DNA of 64,000 nucleotides, taken from contig NZ_JAUHPW010000004.1 in assembly GCF_030418455.1 (NCBI RefSeq), positions 186,001-250,000 on the forward strand. Reading direction: 5' to 3'. Numbering within the stretch: the first letter of the stretch is position 1; every line of letters starts with the position of its first letter. This DNA is from Demequina litoralis. Lineage in GTDB: Bacteria > Actinomycetota > Actinomycetes > Actinomycetales > Demequinaceae. The notes beneath the pieces are model-generated. The model ran no database searches. It was not told the origin of the DNA and was given only the letters and a program-made list of their open reading frames with translations. Below, piece by piece: positions 53,272 through 61,906 of this stretch. The position numbers and the translations under genes were made by a program.

Positions 53272-54108
53272 GTGGCAAGTCCGGTGTTCAGCAACGCCAA
53301 GGAGTTCAAGGCCGACCCCCTGCTCGCGCAGCCGACGGCAGCCGACCTCGAGCGCCAGTACCAGGCGCCGGCCGGCACCCCGGGCTACGTGGTCGAGGAG
53401 CGGATGTCCTACTCGGGCGTCATCAGCAAGACCACGATCCTCGGCCTCATCACCATCTCCACCGGCGCGGTCGGCTACGTCGTCGCCGGCCAGTCCGCGA
53501 TCGCGTACATGATGGCGCTCGGCGCGGGCCTCGTGGCCTTCGTCCTCGCGATGGTCGCGACCTTCCAGCGCAAGGGCGCCAACCCCGTCGTCGTGGGCCT
53601 CTACGGCATCGCCGAGGGCTTCTTCCTCGGCGCGATCACGGTCGGCATCGAGCAGAGCTTCGACGTCCCCGGCGCCGGCCTCCAGGCCCTCGTCGCGACC
53701 GCGATCACGTTCCTCGTGTGCCTCGCGCTCTTCCGCTCCGGCAAGGTCCGCTACACGAGCAAGCTGCGCAAGATCTTCATGGTCGGCGCGGTGTCGTACC
53801 TGGTCTTCGGCCTGGTCAACATCGGCTACCTGATCTTCAGCGACAACGCGCAGGGCTTCGGCCTCTACAGCAACGAGATCTCGATCGGCGGCTTCACGTT
53901 CCCGCTGGGCCTCGCCATCGGCGCGATCGCGATCCTGCTCGCGTGCATCTCGCTCATCGGCGACTTCGACTTCATCGAGAACGGCGTCAAGAGCGGCCAG
54001 CCCAAGGCCCTCGAGTGGACGGCGGCCTTCGGCCTCATCGTCACCCTCGTGTGGCTCTACATCGAGTTCCTGCGGATCATCGCGATCTTCGCCTCGAGCC
54101 GCGACTAG
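53272..54108 (+). CDS. Bax inhibitor-1/YccA family membrane protein
   Basis: A 278-residue seven-helix protein of the actinobacterial Bax1-I (YccA/TMBIM) group. A soluble N-terminus of about 55 residues (MASPVFSNAKEFKADPL...PGYVVEERMSYSGVISKTT) leads to helices from GLITISTGAVGYVV to the last near IVTLVWLYIEFLRIIAIF. TMBIM proteins act as pH-gated calcium leak channels in other bacteria; here the role is unproven. The GTG start has AAGGAGG seven bases away. The gene has its own promoter and a strong terminator, so it is a single-gene unit. Confidence 0.92.
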   Translation: MASPVFSNAKEFKADPLLAQPTAADLERQYQAPAGTPGYVVEERMSYSGVISKTTILGLITISTGAVGYVVAGQSAIAYMMALGAGLVAFVLAMVATFQRKGANPVVVGLYGIAEGFFLGAITVGIEQSFDVPGAGLQALVATAITFLVCLALFRSGKVRYTSKLRKIFMVGAVSYLVFGLVNIGYLIFSDNAQGFGLYSNEISIGGFTFPLGLAIGAIAILLACISLIGDFDFIENGVKSGQPKALEWTAAFGLIVTLVWLYIEFLRIIAIFASSRD

Positions 54109-54116
54109 CGGACGGC

Positions 54117-54152
54117 ACGAAGGCCCGACCCCTGCCGGGGTCGGGCCTTCGT
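54117..54152. terminator. Hairpin terminator, Bax1-I/msrA junction
   Basis: ACGAAGGCCCGACCCC pairs perfectly (16 bp) with GGGGTCGGGCCTTCGT over a TGCC loop, between convergent genes. A short T-containing flank follows on both strands; probably bidirectional. Confidence 0.9.
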
Positions 54153-54170
54153 CATGTCCGGGAGCGACCG

Positions 54171-54815
54171 CTACGCGTAGCTGACCTGGCAGAAGCCGTG
54201 GTTGCAGTACCCGTCAGGGTTCTTGTGGAGGTAGCCCTGGTGGTAGTCCTCGGCGTAGTAGAACGTGCCGTCGCCGGCCTCCGCCGCGCGCGCGACCTGC
54301 GTCGTGATCGCGCCGAAGCCCTGCTCCTTCAGCCGGGCCTGGTAGCGCTCGAGCGAGGCCTGCGCGGCCTCGAGCTGGGCGTCGGTCGTCGCGAAGATCG
54401 CGCTGCGGTACTGCGTGCCGATGTCGCCGCCCTGGCGGTTGGGCGTGGTCGGGTCGTGGTTCTCCCAGAATGCCGCGAGCAGCTCCTCGACCGTCACCTG
54501 CGACGGGTCGAAGACCACCTGGACGGTCTCGGTGTGGCCAGTGAGGGACGTGCACGTCTCCTGATAGTTGGGGTTGCGCGTCCAGCCCCCCATGTAGCCG
54601 ACGGCGGTCGAGTACACCCCCGGCGTCTGCCAGAAGATGCGCTCGGCACCCCAGAAGCAGCCCATCGCCACGTACAGCACCTCGTGGCCCTCGGGCCACG
54701 GGCCCTTGAGGGGTGTGCCGAGCACCACGTGGCGGTCGGCGATCTGCATCTCCGCCTCGCGTCCCGTGAGGGCCTCGTCGGGCGTGATCATCGTGGTCTT
54801 GTCGAGTCCGAGCAT
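54171..54815 (-). CDS. msrA: Peptide-methionine (S)-S-oxide reductase
   Basis: A 214-residue MsrA that repairs S-methionine sulfoxide. The catalytic Cys is in VAMGCFWGAERIFW (about 52). GYMGGWTRNPNYQE, HTETVQVVFDP and GTQYRSAIF are standard, and the resolving Cys residues are in the tail CNHGFCQVSYA. The start is the ATG giving MLGLDKTTMITPDEAL with AAGGGAGCGCTC before it; a longer frame (to 54839) lacks a ribosome site. Confidence 0.95.
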   Translation of the reverse strand: MLGLDKTTMITPDEALTGREAEMQIADRHVVLGTPLKGPWPEGHEVLYVAMGCFWGAERIFWQTPGVYSTAVGYMGGWTRNPNYQETCTSLTGHTETVQVVFDPSQVTVEELLAAFWENHDPTTPNRQGGDIGTQYRSAIFATTDAQLEAAQASLERYQARLKEQGFGAITTQVARAAEAGDGTFYYAEDYHQGYLHKNPDGYCNHGFCQVSYA

Positions 54816-54927
54816 GAGCGCTCCCTTCCCCGTTGGCAAACGTGCCCCGCCCCGGTTCTGTTCCGACCCGGGCGACCCGCCATGGTAGTCCGCGCCCCCG
54901 CCTCCCGGGACCGGACGATGCGCGCGC

Positions 54928-54933
54928 TAGGCT
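54928..54933 (+). promoter_or_regulatory. Leaderless -10 box of the AI-2E gene
   Basis: TAGGCT, six bases before ATG 54940. A decamer copy ends six bases upstream of the box (54913-54922). Confidence 0.55.
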
Positions 54934-54939
54934 CGCGTC

Positions 54940-56178
54940 ATGCCTCCTTCGGCGCCTGACGGCACCCCCGAGAACGACGCCCCCACGGACGTCGTCACGG
55001 AGAACGTGCCCGTCTGGCTGCGGGTCTCCGCGGCGTGGTCGTGGCGCCTCATCGTGGTCGGCATCGTCATCTACGTGTTCTTCACGGGCTTCACCACGCT
55101 CGCCTCGGTGGTGCTGCCGATCATCATCGCCCTGCTCATCGCCGCGCCGCTCGAGCAGCTGGTGGGGAGGCTCGAGAAGTGGGGTGTGCCGCGCACCGCG
55201 GGCGCCGCGCTCGCGATCCTCGCGCTCGTCACCGTGGTGCTGGGGCTCGCGGTCGCCGCGGGGTCCTCGATCGTCGCCGGCTTCGACGATCTCCAGCAGG
55301 CCGCGGTCAAGGGCTTCAACCAGTTCCTCGACTGGCTCGTCGACGGTCCCATCCACCTGTCGCGCGAGCAGATCGACGACGGCCTGAACAACGTCACCCA
55401 GACCGTGCAGGACAACGCGTGGGGCGTCGCCACGGGTGCGTTCTCCGTGACCGGCACCATCGGCTCGCTGTTCGCCGGCTCGATCGTCGCGCTGTTCTCG
55501 CTGTTCTTCTTCATGAAGGACGGCCGCAAGCTGTGGCTGTGGTTCGTCAACCTCCAGCCCACGCGCCGCGGCGAGCGCATGGACCGGGCGGGCATGAGCG
55601 CGTGGCTCACGCTGCGGCGCTACACGGAGACGAGCGTCTTCGTCGCGTTCATCGACGCGGTCGGCATCGGCCTGGGCGCGTGGATCCTCGGCCTGCCGCT
55701 CGCGCTGCCGATCGCCATCTTCGTGTTCCTGCTGTCCTTCATCCCGCTGTTCGGCGCGACCATCTCGGGCGCGATCGCGGTGGCGGTCGCGCTGGTCGAC
55801 GGCGGCGCCACCAAGGCGCTCATCATGCTCGCGATCGTGCTCGCGGTGCAGCAGATCGAGGGCAACGTCCTCTACCCGTGGTTGTTCGGCAAGGCCGCGT
55901 CGCTGCACCCGCTGGTGATCCTGCTCTCGGTCGCCACCGGCACGCTGCTCCTGGGCCTCGTGGGCGCCGTCATCGCGGTGCCGATCGTGTCCTTCTTCTA
56001 CGCCTTCGCGCGCTCGCTTCACAGCCAGATGAGCGCGGAGGAACCGCCGGACACGGGACAGATCCTCACCGAGCATCCACGTGAGGCGATCAAGACGCTC
56101 ATGGCGAAGACGGGCGAGATCCGCATCCGCCGCCGCCCGCACGACGACGACCACACCGACGATCACCCCTCGGCCTAG
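54940..56178 (+). CDS. AI-2E family transporter
   Basis: A 412-residue PerM/AI-2E permease. A polar N-terminus of 30 residues, paired helices (about 35-105), a soluble amphipathic segment (about 105-170), then the conserved C-terminal helices with FIPLFGATISGAIAVAVALV and QQIEGNVLYPWLFGKAASLHPLVILLS. The tail is His/Asp/Arg-rich (RRRPHDDDHTDDHPSA), a possible metal-binding end. Substrate unknown. It is the second AI-2E gene in the window. The downstream rlmC promoter box overlaps its stop codon. Confidence 0.92.
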   Translation: MPPSAPDGTPENDAPTDVVTENVPVWLRVSAAWSWRLIVVGIVIYVFFTGFTTLASVVLPIIIALLIAAPLEQLVGRLEKWGVPRTAGAALAILALVTVVLGLAVAAGSSIVAGFDDLQQAAVKGFNQFLDWLVDGPIHLSREQIDDGLNNVTQTVQDNAWGVATGAFSVTGTIGSLFAGSIVALFSLFFFMKDGRKLWLWFVNLQPTRRGERMDRAGMSAWLTLRRYTETSVFVAFIDAVGIGLGAWILGLPLALPIAIFVFLLSFIPLFGATISGAIAVAVALVDGGATKALIMLAIVLAVQQIEGNVLYPWLFGKAASLHPLVILLSVATGTLLLGLVGAVIAVPIVSFFYAFARSLHSQMSAEEPPDTGQILTEHPREAIKTLMAKTGEIRIRRRPHDDDHTDDHPSA

Positions 56179-56188
56179 ACTCCTTGGC

Positions 56189-57346
56189 GTGCAGTGCGCC
56201 TACTACGACTCGGACACGTGCCGGTCGTGCACCCTCATCCCGGTGCCGCACGCGACCCAGGTCGAGCGCAAGCAGGCCGGGCTCGAGGGGCTGATCCGCG
56301 ACGCGATCGGCGGCCGCGCCGACGGCATCGACTGGCAGCCCGCGCTGCTGAGCGCCGAGCAGGGCTTCCGCACCAAGGCGAAGATGGTCGTCGGCGGCAC
56401 GATGGACGAGCCGACGATCGGCATCCTCGACGCCCGGGGCCGCGGCGTCGACCTGCGCGACTGCCCGCTCTACCCCGAGCCGCTCGCCGCATCGTTCCCC
56501 GTGCTCGCCCGCTTCGTGCACGTCGCCCGTCTCGAGCCGTACGACGTGCCCGCGCGCCGCGGCGAGCTCAAGCACGTCATCGTGACGCTCGCCCCGAATG
56601 GCGAGCTCATGGCGCGCCTCGTGATGCGCTCGACCGAGGCGCTCGCGCGCATCCGCAAGCATCTGCCATGGCTGCTGGAGGAGCTGCCGGGCCTCGCGGT
56701 CCTCACGGTCAACGTGCTCCCCGAGCACAAGGCCGTGCTCGAGGGCGAGCGCGAGATCGTGCTGACCGAGCGCGGCTCGCTCGCGATGGAGATGGGCGAC
56801 GTGGTGCTGCACCTGCGCCCGCAGAGCTTCTTCCAGACCAACACCGCGATCGCGCGCGGGCTGTACGCGCAGGTGGCCGGCTGGGTGGACGATGCGGCGC
56901 CCGCCACGGTCTGGGACCTCTACTGCGGCGTGGGCGGCTTCGCGCTGCACTGCATCGCGCCGGGTCGCGCCGTCGTCGGCGTGGAGTCGAGCGAGCAGGC
57001 CGTCGAGAGCGCCCGCACGAGTGCCGAGGAGCTCGCGCGGGAGGGCCGGCCCGGCGCCGACGAGGCGCTGTTCGTCGCCGCGGACGCGACGATGTGGGCG
57101 AGCGAGCAGGAGCTCGTGCCCGACCTCGTCATCGTCAACCCGCCGCGGCGGGGGATCGGCGCGGAGCTCGCCGGCTGGCTCGAGGCCTCCGGCGTGCGGA
57201 CCGTCGTCTACTCGAGCTGCAACGCCGTGACGCTCGCGCGCGACCTCGCCGCGATGCCGTCGCTCGCGCCGGTGCGCGGCCGGCTGCTCGACATGTTCCC
57301 GCACACGGCCCACTACGAGGCGGTCGTGCTGCTCGAGCGCCGCTAG
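56189..57346 (+). CDS. rlmC: 23S rRNA (uracil-747-C5)-methyltransferase
   Basis: A 385-residue RlmC/TrmA-type methyltransferase without a TRAM domain. The Fe-S cysteines cluster at the N-terminus (CAYYDSDTCRSCTLI and later RDCPLYP). The SAM fold shows WDLYCGVGGFALH, VIVNPPRRGIG and the catalytic Cys in VYSSCNAVTLARDL. GTG 56189 is chosen because it gives QCAYYDSDTC and lies seven bases after TAGACT (56176-56181), a leaderless pattern. A decamer (56887, Asp-Asp-Ala) lies just before motif I. Confidence 0.93.
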   Translation: MQCAYYDSDTCRSCTLIPVPHATQVERKQAGLEGLIRDAIGGRADGIDWQPALLSAEQGFRTKAKMVVGGTMDEPTIGILDARGRGVDLRDCPLYPEPLAASFPVLARFVHVARLEPYDVPARRGELKHVIVTLAPNGELMARLVMRSTEALARIRKHLPWLLEELPGLAVLTVNVLPEHKAVLEGEREIVLTERGSLAMEMGDVVLHLRPQSFFQTNTAIARGLYAQVAGWVDDAAPATVWDLYCGVGGFALHCIAPGRAVVGVESSEQAVESARTSAEELAREGRPGADEALFVAADATMWASEQELVPDLVIVNPPRRGIGAELAGWLEASGVRTVVYSSCNAVTLARDLAAMPSLAPVRGRLLDMFPHTAHYEAVVLLERR

Positions 57347-57376
57347 CCTAGGGTCACCCCTGCTACGGAGGCCCCC

Positions 57377-58849
57377 ATGCGCGTTGTCGCCCCGCTCGCC
57401 GCCCTGCTGCTCGTCGCCACCGCGTGCTCGGGCACCGGCGAGTCGCCGTCGCCCTCGCCGTCCGCCTCGGCGGAGGCGACCGGGGAGGCGTTCGTCGCCC
57501 CCGAGCTCGTCACCGTGGACCCGAGCATCGTCGCCGGCATCGACGTGCAGGTCGCGGAGAGCCTCGAGGTCGGCAGCTACACCTACGTGGCCGTGCCTAC
57601 CTTCCCGAACGGCGCGGACCTCACCCAGGCGCTGCGGGACGCCATCCAGCTCAGGATCGAGGCCTTCCAGCAGTACGAGGTCCCCGACGACGCCGACGTG
57701 AAGCCCGAGCTCACGGTGTCGTGGAGCCTCGTGGGGTCCTCGCCCGACGTGCTGGGGGTCCGGCTCGTCAGCGCCGAGGTCGGCGGGGACACCTTCGACG
57801 GCAGCTCCCGGACGGTGTGGCTGGACCTCGCGACGCGCGAGGCTCGCCCCGTCGCGGACCTCGTGGAGCCCGAGGCGATCGCCGAGCTGCTCGACCGCAT
57901 CATCGCCGCGGGGGAGGAGGACCCGCGCGTCGACAACCAGAGGCTCTACGACCAGATGGACGGCGAGCTCGAGGCCTTCGACTCCGTCGCCTTCACCCCC
58001 GACGGCAACCTGTGGGTCGAGTTCGACCGCGCGCAGGTGGCCTCCTCGGTGACCCCGGTCGGCATCGAGGTCGAGGCCGAGGGCCTGCTCTCGGACTTCG
58101 GCGAGGCCGCACGGACGGCCGCGCTCGAGCCGTCGGACCCCGACGTGCAGCCGCCGCCCTCGCCGACGCCGACCGCGACGGCCCCGGTGACCGCCCCGAC
58201 CGGCGCATCGTCCCGCCAGACCCAGACGCTCGGCGACGACACGGACTGCTCGGTCGAGCAGTGCATCGCGCTCACGTTCGACGACGGCCCCGTCGCGGGC
58301 ACCGCCGACCTGCTCGACCTCCTCGCGGACCGCGGCGTGAAGGCGACGTTCTTCATGGTCGGGCAGAACGTCGCGGCCAACCCCGCGCTCGTGCAGCGCA
58401 TGGCCGACGAGGGGCATGCGCTCGGCAACCACTCGTGGGACCACCCGCAGCTCACCCGCCTCGACGCGGACGGTATCCGCGAGGAGCTCGAGTCCACCTC
58501 GAACGCGATCGAGGCCGCGGCGGGCGTGGCGCCCGCGCTGGTGCGACCGCCGTACGGTGCGACGGACGACGCCGTGGCCGCCGTGGCGGCCGAGCTCGGC
58601 CTGTCGCAGATCCTCTGGGACGTGGATCCCGAGGATTGGAAGGACAAGGACGCGGGGATCGTCCACGAGCGGGTGGTCGCCGCGGCGCACCGCAACGCGA
58701 TCATCCTGTCCCACGACATCCACGAGACCACGCGGGCCGCCTACGCGGCGATCATCGACGACCTCATCGCGGCGGGCTACACGCTGGTGACCGTGCCGGA
58801 CCTCATCGACGACCTGGAGCCCGGCGGGCGCTACTTCAACGGGGACTAG
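57377..58849 (+). CDS. Lipoprotein with DUF3298-like and polysaccharide deacetylase (NodB) domains
   Basis: A 490-residue surface lipoprotein (lipobox ATACSG, Cys about 17). Residues about 45-255 resemble the DUF3298/RsiV extracellular domain (NGADLTQALRDAIQLRIEAF, SRTVWLDLATREARPVADL). A Pro/Thr linker (about 257-285) carries a decamer (58204, Ala-Ser-Ser). The NodB domain (about 295-480) has LTFDDGPVAG, GNHSWDHPQLTRL (metal His), RPPYGATDD, and catalytic His in ILSHDIHETTRAA. It probably N-deacetylates peptidoglycan or another GlcNAc polymer. A CTACGGAGG site precedes the ATG. Confidence 0.9.
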   Translation: MRVVAPLAALLLVATACSGTGESPSPSPSASAEATGEAFVAPELVTVDPSIVAGIDVQVAESLEVGSYTYVAVPTFPNGADLTQALRDAIQLRIEAFQQYEVPDDADVKPELTVSWSLVGSSPDVLGVRLVSAEVGGDTFDGSSRTVWLDLATREARPVADLVEPEAIAELLDRIIAAGEEDPRVDNQRLYDQMDGELEAFDSVAFTPDGNLWVEFDRAQVASSVTPVGIEVEAEGLLSDFGEAARTAALEPSDPDVQPPPSPTPTATAPVTAPTGASSRQTQTLGDDTDCSVEQCIALTFDDGPVAGTADLLDLLADRGVKATFFMVGQNVAANPALVQRMADEGHALGNHSWDHPQLTRLDADGIREELESTSNAIEAAAGVAPALVRPPYGATDDAVAAVAAELGLSQILWDVDPEDWKDKDAGIVHERVVAAAHRNAIILSHDIHETTRAAYAAIIDDLIAAGYTLVTVPDLIDDLEPGGRYFNGD

Positions 58850-59328
58850 CCGCCGAAGGGCTCCGCGTGGAGCACCTTGACGGTGATCTCCTTGCCGTTG
58901 GGCGCGACGTACGAGGTCTCGTCGCCGGCCGTGCGACCGAGGAGCGCGGCGCCGAGGGGCGACTGCGCGCTGAACACGTCGAGGTCGGTGCCCTCGGCGA
59001 TCTCGCGGGAGCCCACGAGGAACTTCATCTCGCGGCCCATGACCTCGGCGGTCACGACCGTGCCGGCGTCGATGGTGCCGGAGAACTCGACCTCGCCCAC
59101 GTGCGCGTTGGCGAGCTTGTGGCGGAGCTCCTCGATGCGGGCCTCCATCTTGGCCTGCTCGTCGCGGGCCGCGTGGTAGCCGCCGTTCTCCTTGAGGTCG
59201 CCCTCCTGGCGGCGCTCGTCGATCTCCTTGACGATCTCGGCGCGCTTGACGTTGACGAGCTCGTCGTACTCCGCCTGGAGACGGTCGTACGCCTCCTGGG
59301 TGAGCCAGGTCCCGGTGGTCTCGGTCAC
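58846..59328 (-). CDS. greA: Transcription elongation factor GreA
   Basis: A 160-residue Gre factor that rescues backtracked RNA polymerase by stimulating transcript cleavage. The N-terminal coiled coil (WLTQEAYDRLQAEYDELVNV ... DLKENGGYHAARDEQAKME) has the acidic tip Asp-Glu of the DLKENGGYHAARDEQ segment. The C-terminal FKBP-like domain ends LLGRTAGDETSYVAPNGKEITVKVL. GTG 59328 follows GAGGAGG; the frame continues upstream without homology. It overlaps the deacetylase stop by four bases, convergent. Confidence 0.95.
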   Translation of the reverse strand: MTETTGTWLTQEAYDRLQAEYDELVNVKRAEIVKEIDERRQEGDLKENGGYHAARDEQAKMEARIEELRHKLANAHVGEVEFSGTIDAGTVVTAEVMGREMKFLVGSREIAEGTDLDVFSAQSPLGAALLGRTAGDETSYVAPNGKEITVKVLHAEPFGG

Positions 59329-59413
59329 GTTCGTTGCCTCCTCGTGTGACAAGGTGAGCCACGATACCAAGGGCCCTGCGACGGGCCCAAGTCCCGTGGA
59401 CGGCGTCACACCG

Positions 59414-59812
59414 TCAGCCGACCGGCACGCAGTACTGCACCTGCGCGGTCGTCGCCTCCTCGGTGGTGGTGATCGTGGCGGTGAGGCGCTGCTGCGCGCC
59501 GTCGGCGTACGTCACCCGCTGCGTCGCGACCCCGACCTCGGTGAAGCGCGGGTTGAGCGCGCGCACGGCGCAGTGCACGTCGGTCTCGTCGTAGAGGTAG
59601 ACGTCGTACGTCACCGTCACCTCGGTCGGGGAGGCGACGGAGAAGCCCACGTCCTTCCAGCGGACCGGCTCGTGCGCGGCGACGAGCGCGTACCAGGCCA
59701 CCGCGCCGATGAGCGCGGCGAGCCCGACGGCGACCAGGATCCACTGGCGGGGGCTCAGGCGGGGCAGCGCTCCGGACGAGTGCTCGTCCTGCTCGGACTC
59801 GGGGGTGCTCAT
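59414..59812 (-). CDS. DUF4307 membrane protein
   Basis: A 132-residue single-pass protein of the actinobacterial DUF4307 family. The N-terminus is acidic, one transmembrane helix lies at about 24-46 (ILVAVGLAALIGAVAWYAL), and a beta-rich extracytoplasmic domain with two Cys (VHCAVRALNPRF and QVQYCVPVG) follows. It conventionally neighbours greA, as here. TATCCT (59826-59821) is eight bases before the ATG, a leaderless pattern. Function unknown. Confidence 0.85.
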   Translation of the reverse strand: MSTPESEQDEHSSGALPRLSPRQWILVAVGLAALIGAVAWYALVAAHEPVRWKDVGFSVASPTEVTVTYDVYLYDETDVHCAVRALNPRFTEVGVATQRVTYADGAQQRLTATITTTEEATTAQVQYCVPVG

Positions 59813-59846
59813 GATGAGGCAGGATAGTCCGGTCAGAGAGGTGGAC

Positions 59847-60098
59847 ATGGCTTCAGACTTCACCGGCGGCCCGGGCTTCCTTGCCTTCGTCGTCACCTTC
59901 GGGCTCGTCGTCGCCGGCGTGCTCCTGTTCCTGTCGCTCAGCAAGCACCTGCGCAAGGTGCGGGCGCAGGCCGCGCGCGAGGCGGCCGAGCGCGAGCAGG
60001 ACGCCGCCGCATCGTCCCCGGACGATACGGGGTCAGGCGACGGCGAAGGCCGCGATGGAGGCGGCGATGAAGTGACAGGTGAACCCGGCGATCGTTAG
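59847..60098 (+). CDS. Small single-pass membrane protein
   Basis: An 83-residue protein with one helix (about 10-32, FLAFVVTFGLVVAGVLLFLS), a basic juxtamembrane stretch (KHLRKVRAQAAREAAERE) and a disordered acidic tail. Such small proteins are common opposite DUF4307 genes in Micrococcales. GAGAGAGGTGGAC precedes the ATG. Its last 66 bases overlap the convergent trhA gene. The tail includes a decamer (60008, Ala-Ala-Ser-Ser) followed directly by a one-mismatch copy on the other strand (60020-60029). Confidence 0.75.
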   Translation: MASDFTGGPGFLAFVVTFGLVVAGVLLFLSLSKHLRKVRAQAAREAAEREQDAAASSPDDTGSGDGEGRDGGGDEVTGEPGDR

Positions 60099-60689
60099 CG
60101 CGTGGAAGATCTCGTGGAACCCGAAGTACTTCTGGGATCCGCGGGGCCACTTGGTGCCGTAGATGATCGCGCCCACCGTGTAGCAGAGGCCGCCCACGAT
60201 CACGAGGGTGACGACGGCCGCGCCGCCCGCCTCGTAGAACGGGCCGATGAAGCCGATCGCGACCCACCCGAGCGCGACGTAGATGGGCACGTACATCCAT
60301 CGCGGCGCGCCCAGCCAGATCACGCGGAACAGCAGGCCCAGGAGCGCCCCGCCCCACACGACGGCGAGCACCCACACGCTGGTGGGCGGCTCGAGCAGCA
60401 GCACCGTGAGCGGCGTGTACGTGCCCGCGATGATGAGGAAGATGTTGGCGTGGTCCATGCGGCGCAGCACGCCCCGGGTCGTGTCGGACCAGTCGCCGCG
60501 GTGGTAGACCGCCGAGGTCCCGAACAGCATCACCGCGGTGAGCGTGAAGATCGCGAACGAGACGCGCCCTGCGAGCGTGGGGGCGATGGCCGTGAGGATG
60601 AGCCCGGCGACCAGCGCGAGCGGGGCGGCGCCCAGGTGGAGCCAGCCGCGCAGGAGCGGCTTACCAGGCACGGGGAGGTTCTCTGCCAT
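60033..60689 (-). CDS. trhA: Hemolysin III / TrhA (PAQR family) membrane protein
   Basis: A 218-residue seven-helix PAQR-like protein. The conserved zinc-site motifs are visible: Ser and His in FGTSAVYHRGDWSD, Asp in MDHANIFLIIAGTYTP, and HxxxH in GFHEIFHALTIAGFTCHF. Members influence membrane fluidity and lipid composition. The start is the ATG giving MAENLPVPGKPLLRG. A 20-bp palindrome abuts the start codon (60691-60710), suggesting tight repression. It is divergent from uppS. Confidence 0.9.
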   Translation of the reverse strand: MAENLPVPGKPLLRGWLHLGAAPLALVAGLILTAIAPTLAGRVSFAIFTLTAVMLFGTSAVYHRGDWSDTTRGVLRRMDHANIFLIIAGTYTPLTVLLLEPPTSVWVLAVVWGGALLGLLFRVIWLGAPRWMYVPIYVALGWVAIGFIGPFYEAGGAAVVTLVIVGGLCYTVGAIIYGTKWPRGSQKYFGFHEIFHALTIAGFTCHFIAASIAAFAVA

Positions 60690-60690
60690 G

Positions 60691-60710
60691 AACCTACGAT
60701 ACCGTAGGTT
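60691..60710. promoter_or_regulatory. Palindromic operator at the trhA start
   Basis: AACCTACGATACCGTAGGTT has perfect 8-bp arms (AACCTACG/CGTAGGTT) around ATAC and ends one base before the start codon. It resembles TetR-family operators. Its TACG core also overlaps the likely -10 region. Confidence 0.7.
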
Positions 60711-60776
60711 ATGCGCCGGGAGTACGGTTGACGCACCGCCCGCGCGCAGGCCGGGCACGATCAGGAACGGACGTCG

Positions 60777-61541
60777 ATGGGTCTCAGCTCGCTGCTGTAC
60801 GGCACGTACGAGAAGCGGCTGGCGCGCACCCTCAAGCGGACGGGGAAGCCGCCGCGGCACATCGGCGTGATCCTCGACGGCAACCGTCGCTGGGCCAGGC
60901 AGACCGGCGCGTCCGCGTCCCACGGGCACCAGCGCGGCGCCGACAAGATCACCGAGGTGCTCGAGTGGTCGCAGGACGCCGGCGTCGAGGTCGTGACGCT
61001 GTGGATGCTGTCGACCGACAACCTCCAGCGCGACCCGCAGGAGCTCGCGCCGCTGCTCGAGATCATCGCCACCGCGGTCGAGCACCTCGCAGACGACGGC
61101 CGGTGGCGCCTCCGCCACGTGGGCGACGCCTCCCTGCTGCCGCCGGAGACGGCGGGGCGGATCTCCGCCGCGGTCGAGCGCACGATGGACGCGCCCGGGC
61201 TGCACGTCAACGTCGCGGTCGGGTACGGGGGCCGGCACGAGATCGCCGAGGCCGTGCGCAGCTTCCTGCGCGCCGGCGTGGACGCCGGGCACTCGCTCGA
61301 GGAGGTCGCCGAGGACTTCTCGGTCGAGCACATCGCGGACCACCTCTACACCAAGGGCCAGCCGGACCCGGACCTCGTCATCCGCACGTCGGGCGAGCAG
61401 CGTCTCGGAGGCTTCCTGCTGTGGCAGAGCGCGCACTCGGAGTTCTACTTCTGCGAGGCCTACTGGCCGGACTTCCGGCGCATCGACTTCCTGCGCGCGC
61501 TGCGCGACTTCTCCCAGCGCGAGCGCCGGCTCGGGCGCTGA
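60777..61541 (+). CDS. uppS: Cis-isoprenyl diphosphate synthase (UppS/Z-FPP synthase family)
   Basis: A 254-residue cis-prenyltransferase building polyprenyl diphosphate carriers from isoprenoid precursors. Signatures are VILDGNRRWARQTG (catalytic Asp, about 32), LWMLSTDNLQRDPQE and RTSGEQRLGGFLLWQSAHSEFYF. It resembles the actinobacterial short-chain Z-farnesyl class (Rv1086-like) as well as UppS, so product length is uncertain. It depends on the MEP pathway (ispE at 9462). Confidence 0.9.
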   Translation: MGLSSLLYGTYEKRLARTLKRTGKPPRHIGVILDGNRRWARQTGASASHGHQRGADKITEVLEWSQDAGVEVVTLWMLSTDNLQRDPQELAPLLEIIATAVEHLADDGRWRLRHVGDASLLPPETAGRISAAVERTMDAPGLHVNVAVGYGGRHEIAEAVRSFLRAGVDAGHSLEEVAEDFSVEHIADHLYTKGQPDPDLVIRTSGEQRLGGFLLWQSAHSEFYFCEAYWPDFRRIDFLRALRDFSQRERRLGR

Positions 61542-61906
61542 CCCCCGGGGATCTCTCCACGCGGGCCCGTGCGCGGTCCGGTTCGCCGGGGTGCCCCATC
61601 GGCGTGTCGCGCGCGACACGCCGAGCCGCGTCTGGAGGAGCGCCTCGCGCGCGTGGAGGGGCGCTCGGGGGTGGGCGCATCGTCCCCGCAGGCAGACCTG
61701 CCGCCCCCTGACGAATCGGACACGCCCGAGCGCGGGTTGCAAGTTACATCTGTGTGAACTCTTCGCGGCGTGTCTCCCAGCGCGGGTGGATATCGGCGTA
61801 GCGTCGGCCTCGTGGTAACGCAACGACGTCGCATCGCCGGGATGCGAACGTAGACAATCGCCGACAGGGCGATTGGCGCCCTGCGGCCTGAACGCTGGGA
61901 GCCCTG
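61542..61906 (+). other. 365-base intergenic region and structured phoH leader
   Basis: No gene is visible. The first 190 bases are featureless apart from a decamer (61676-61685). An AT-richer patch at 61738-61765 (TTGCAAGTTACATCTGTGTG) may hold the promoter. The last 80 bases form hairpins: TCGCATC/GATGCGA (61829-61847) and CAATCGCC/GGCGATTG (61855-61875). The second excludes an alternative GGGCG/CGCCC (61867-61881). A TTG start follows, so this looks like a regulated 5' leader. Confidence 0.5.
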
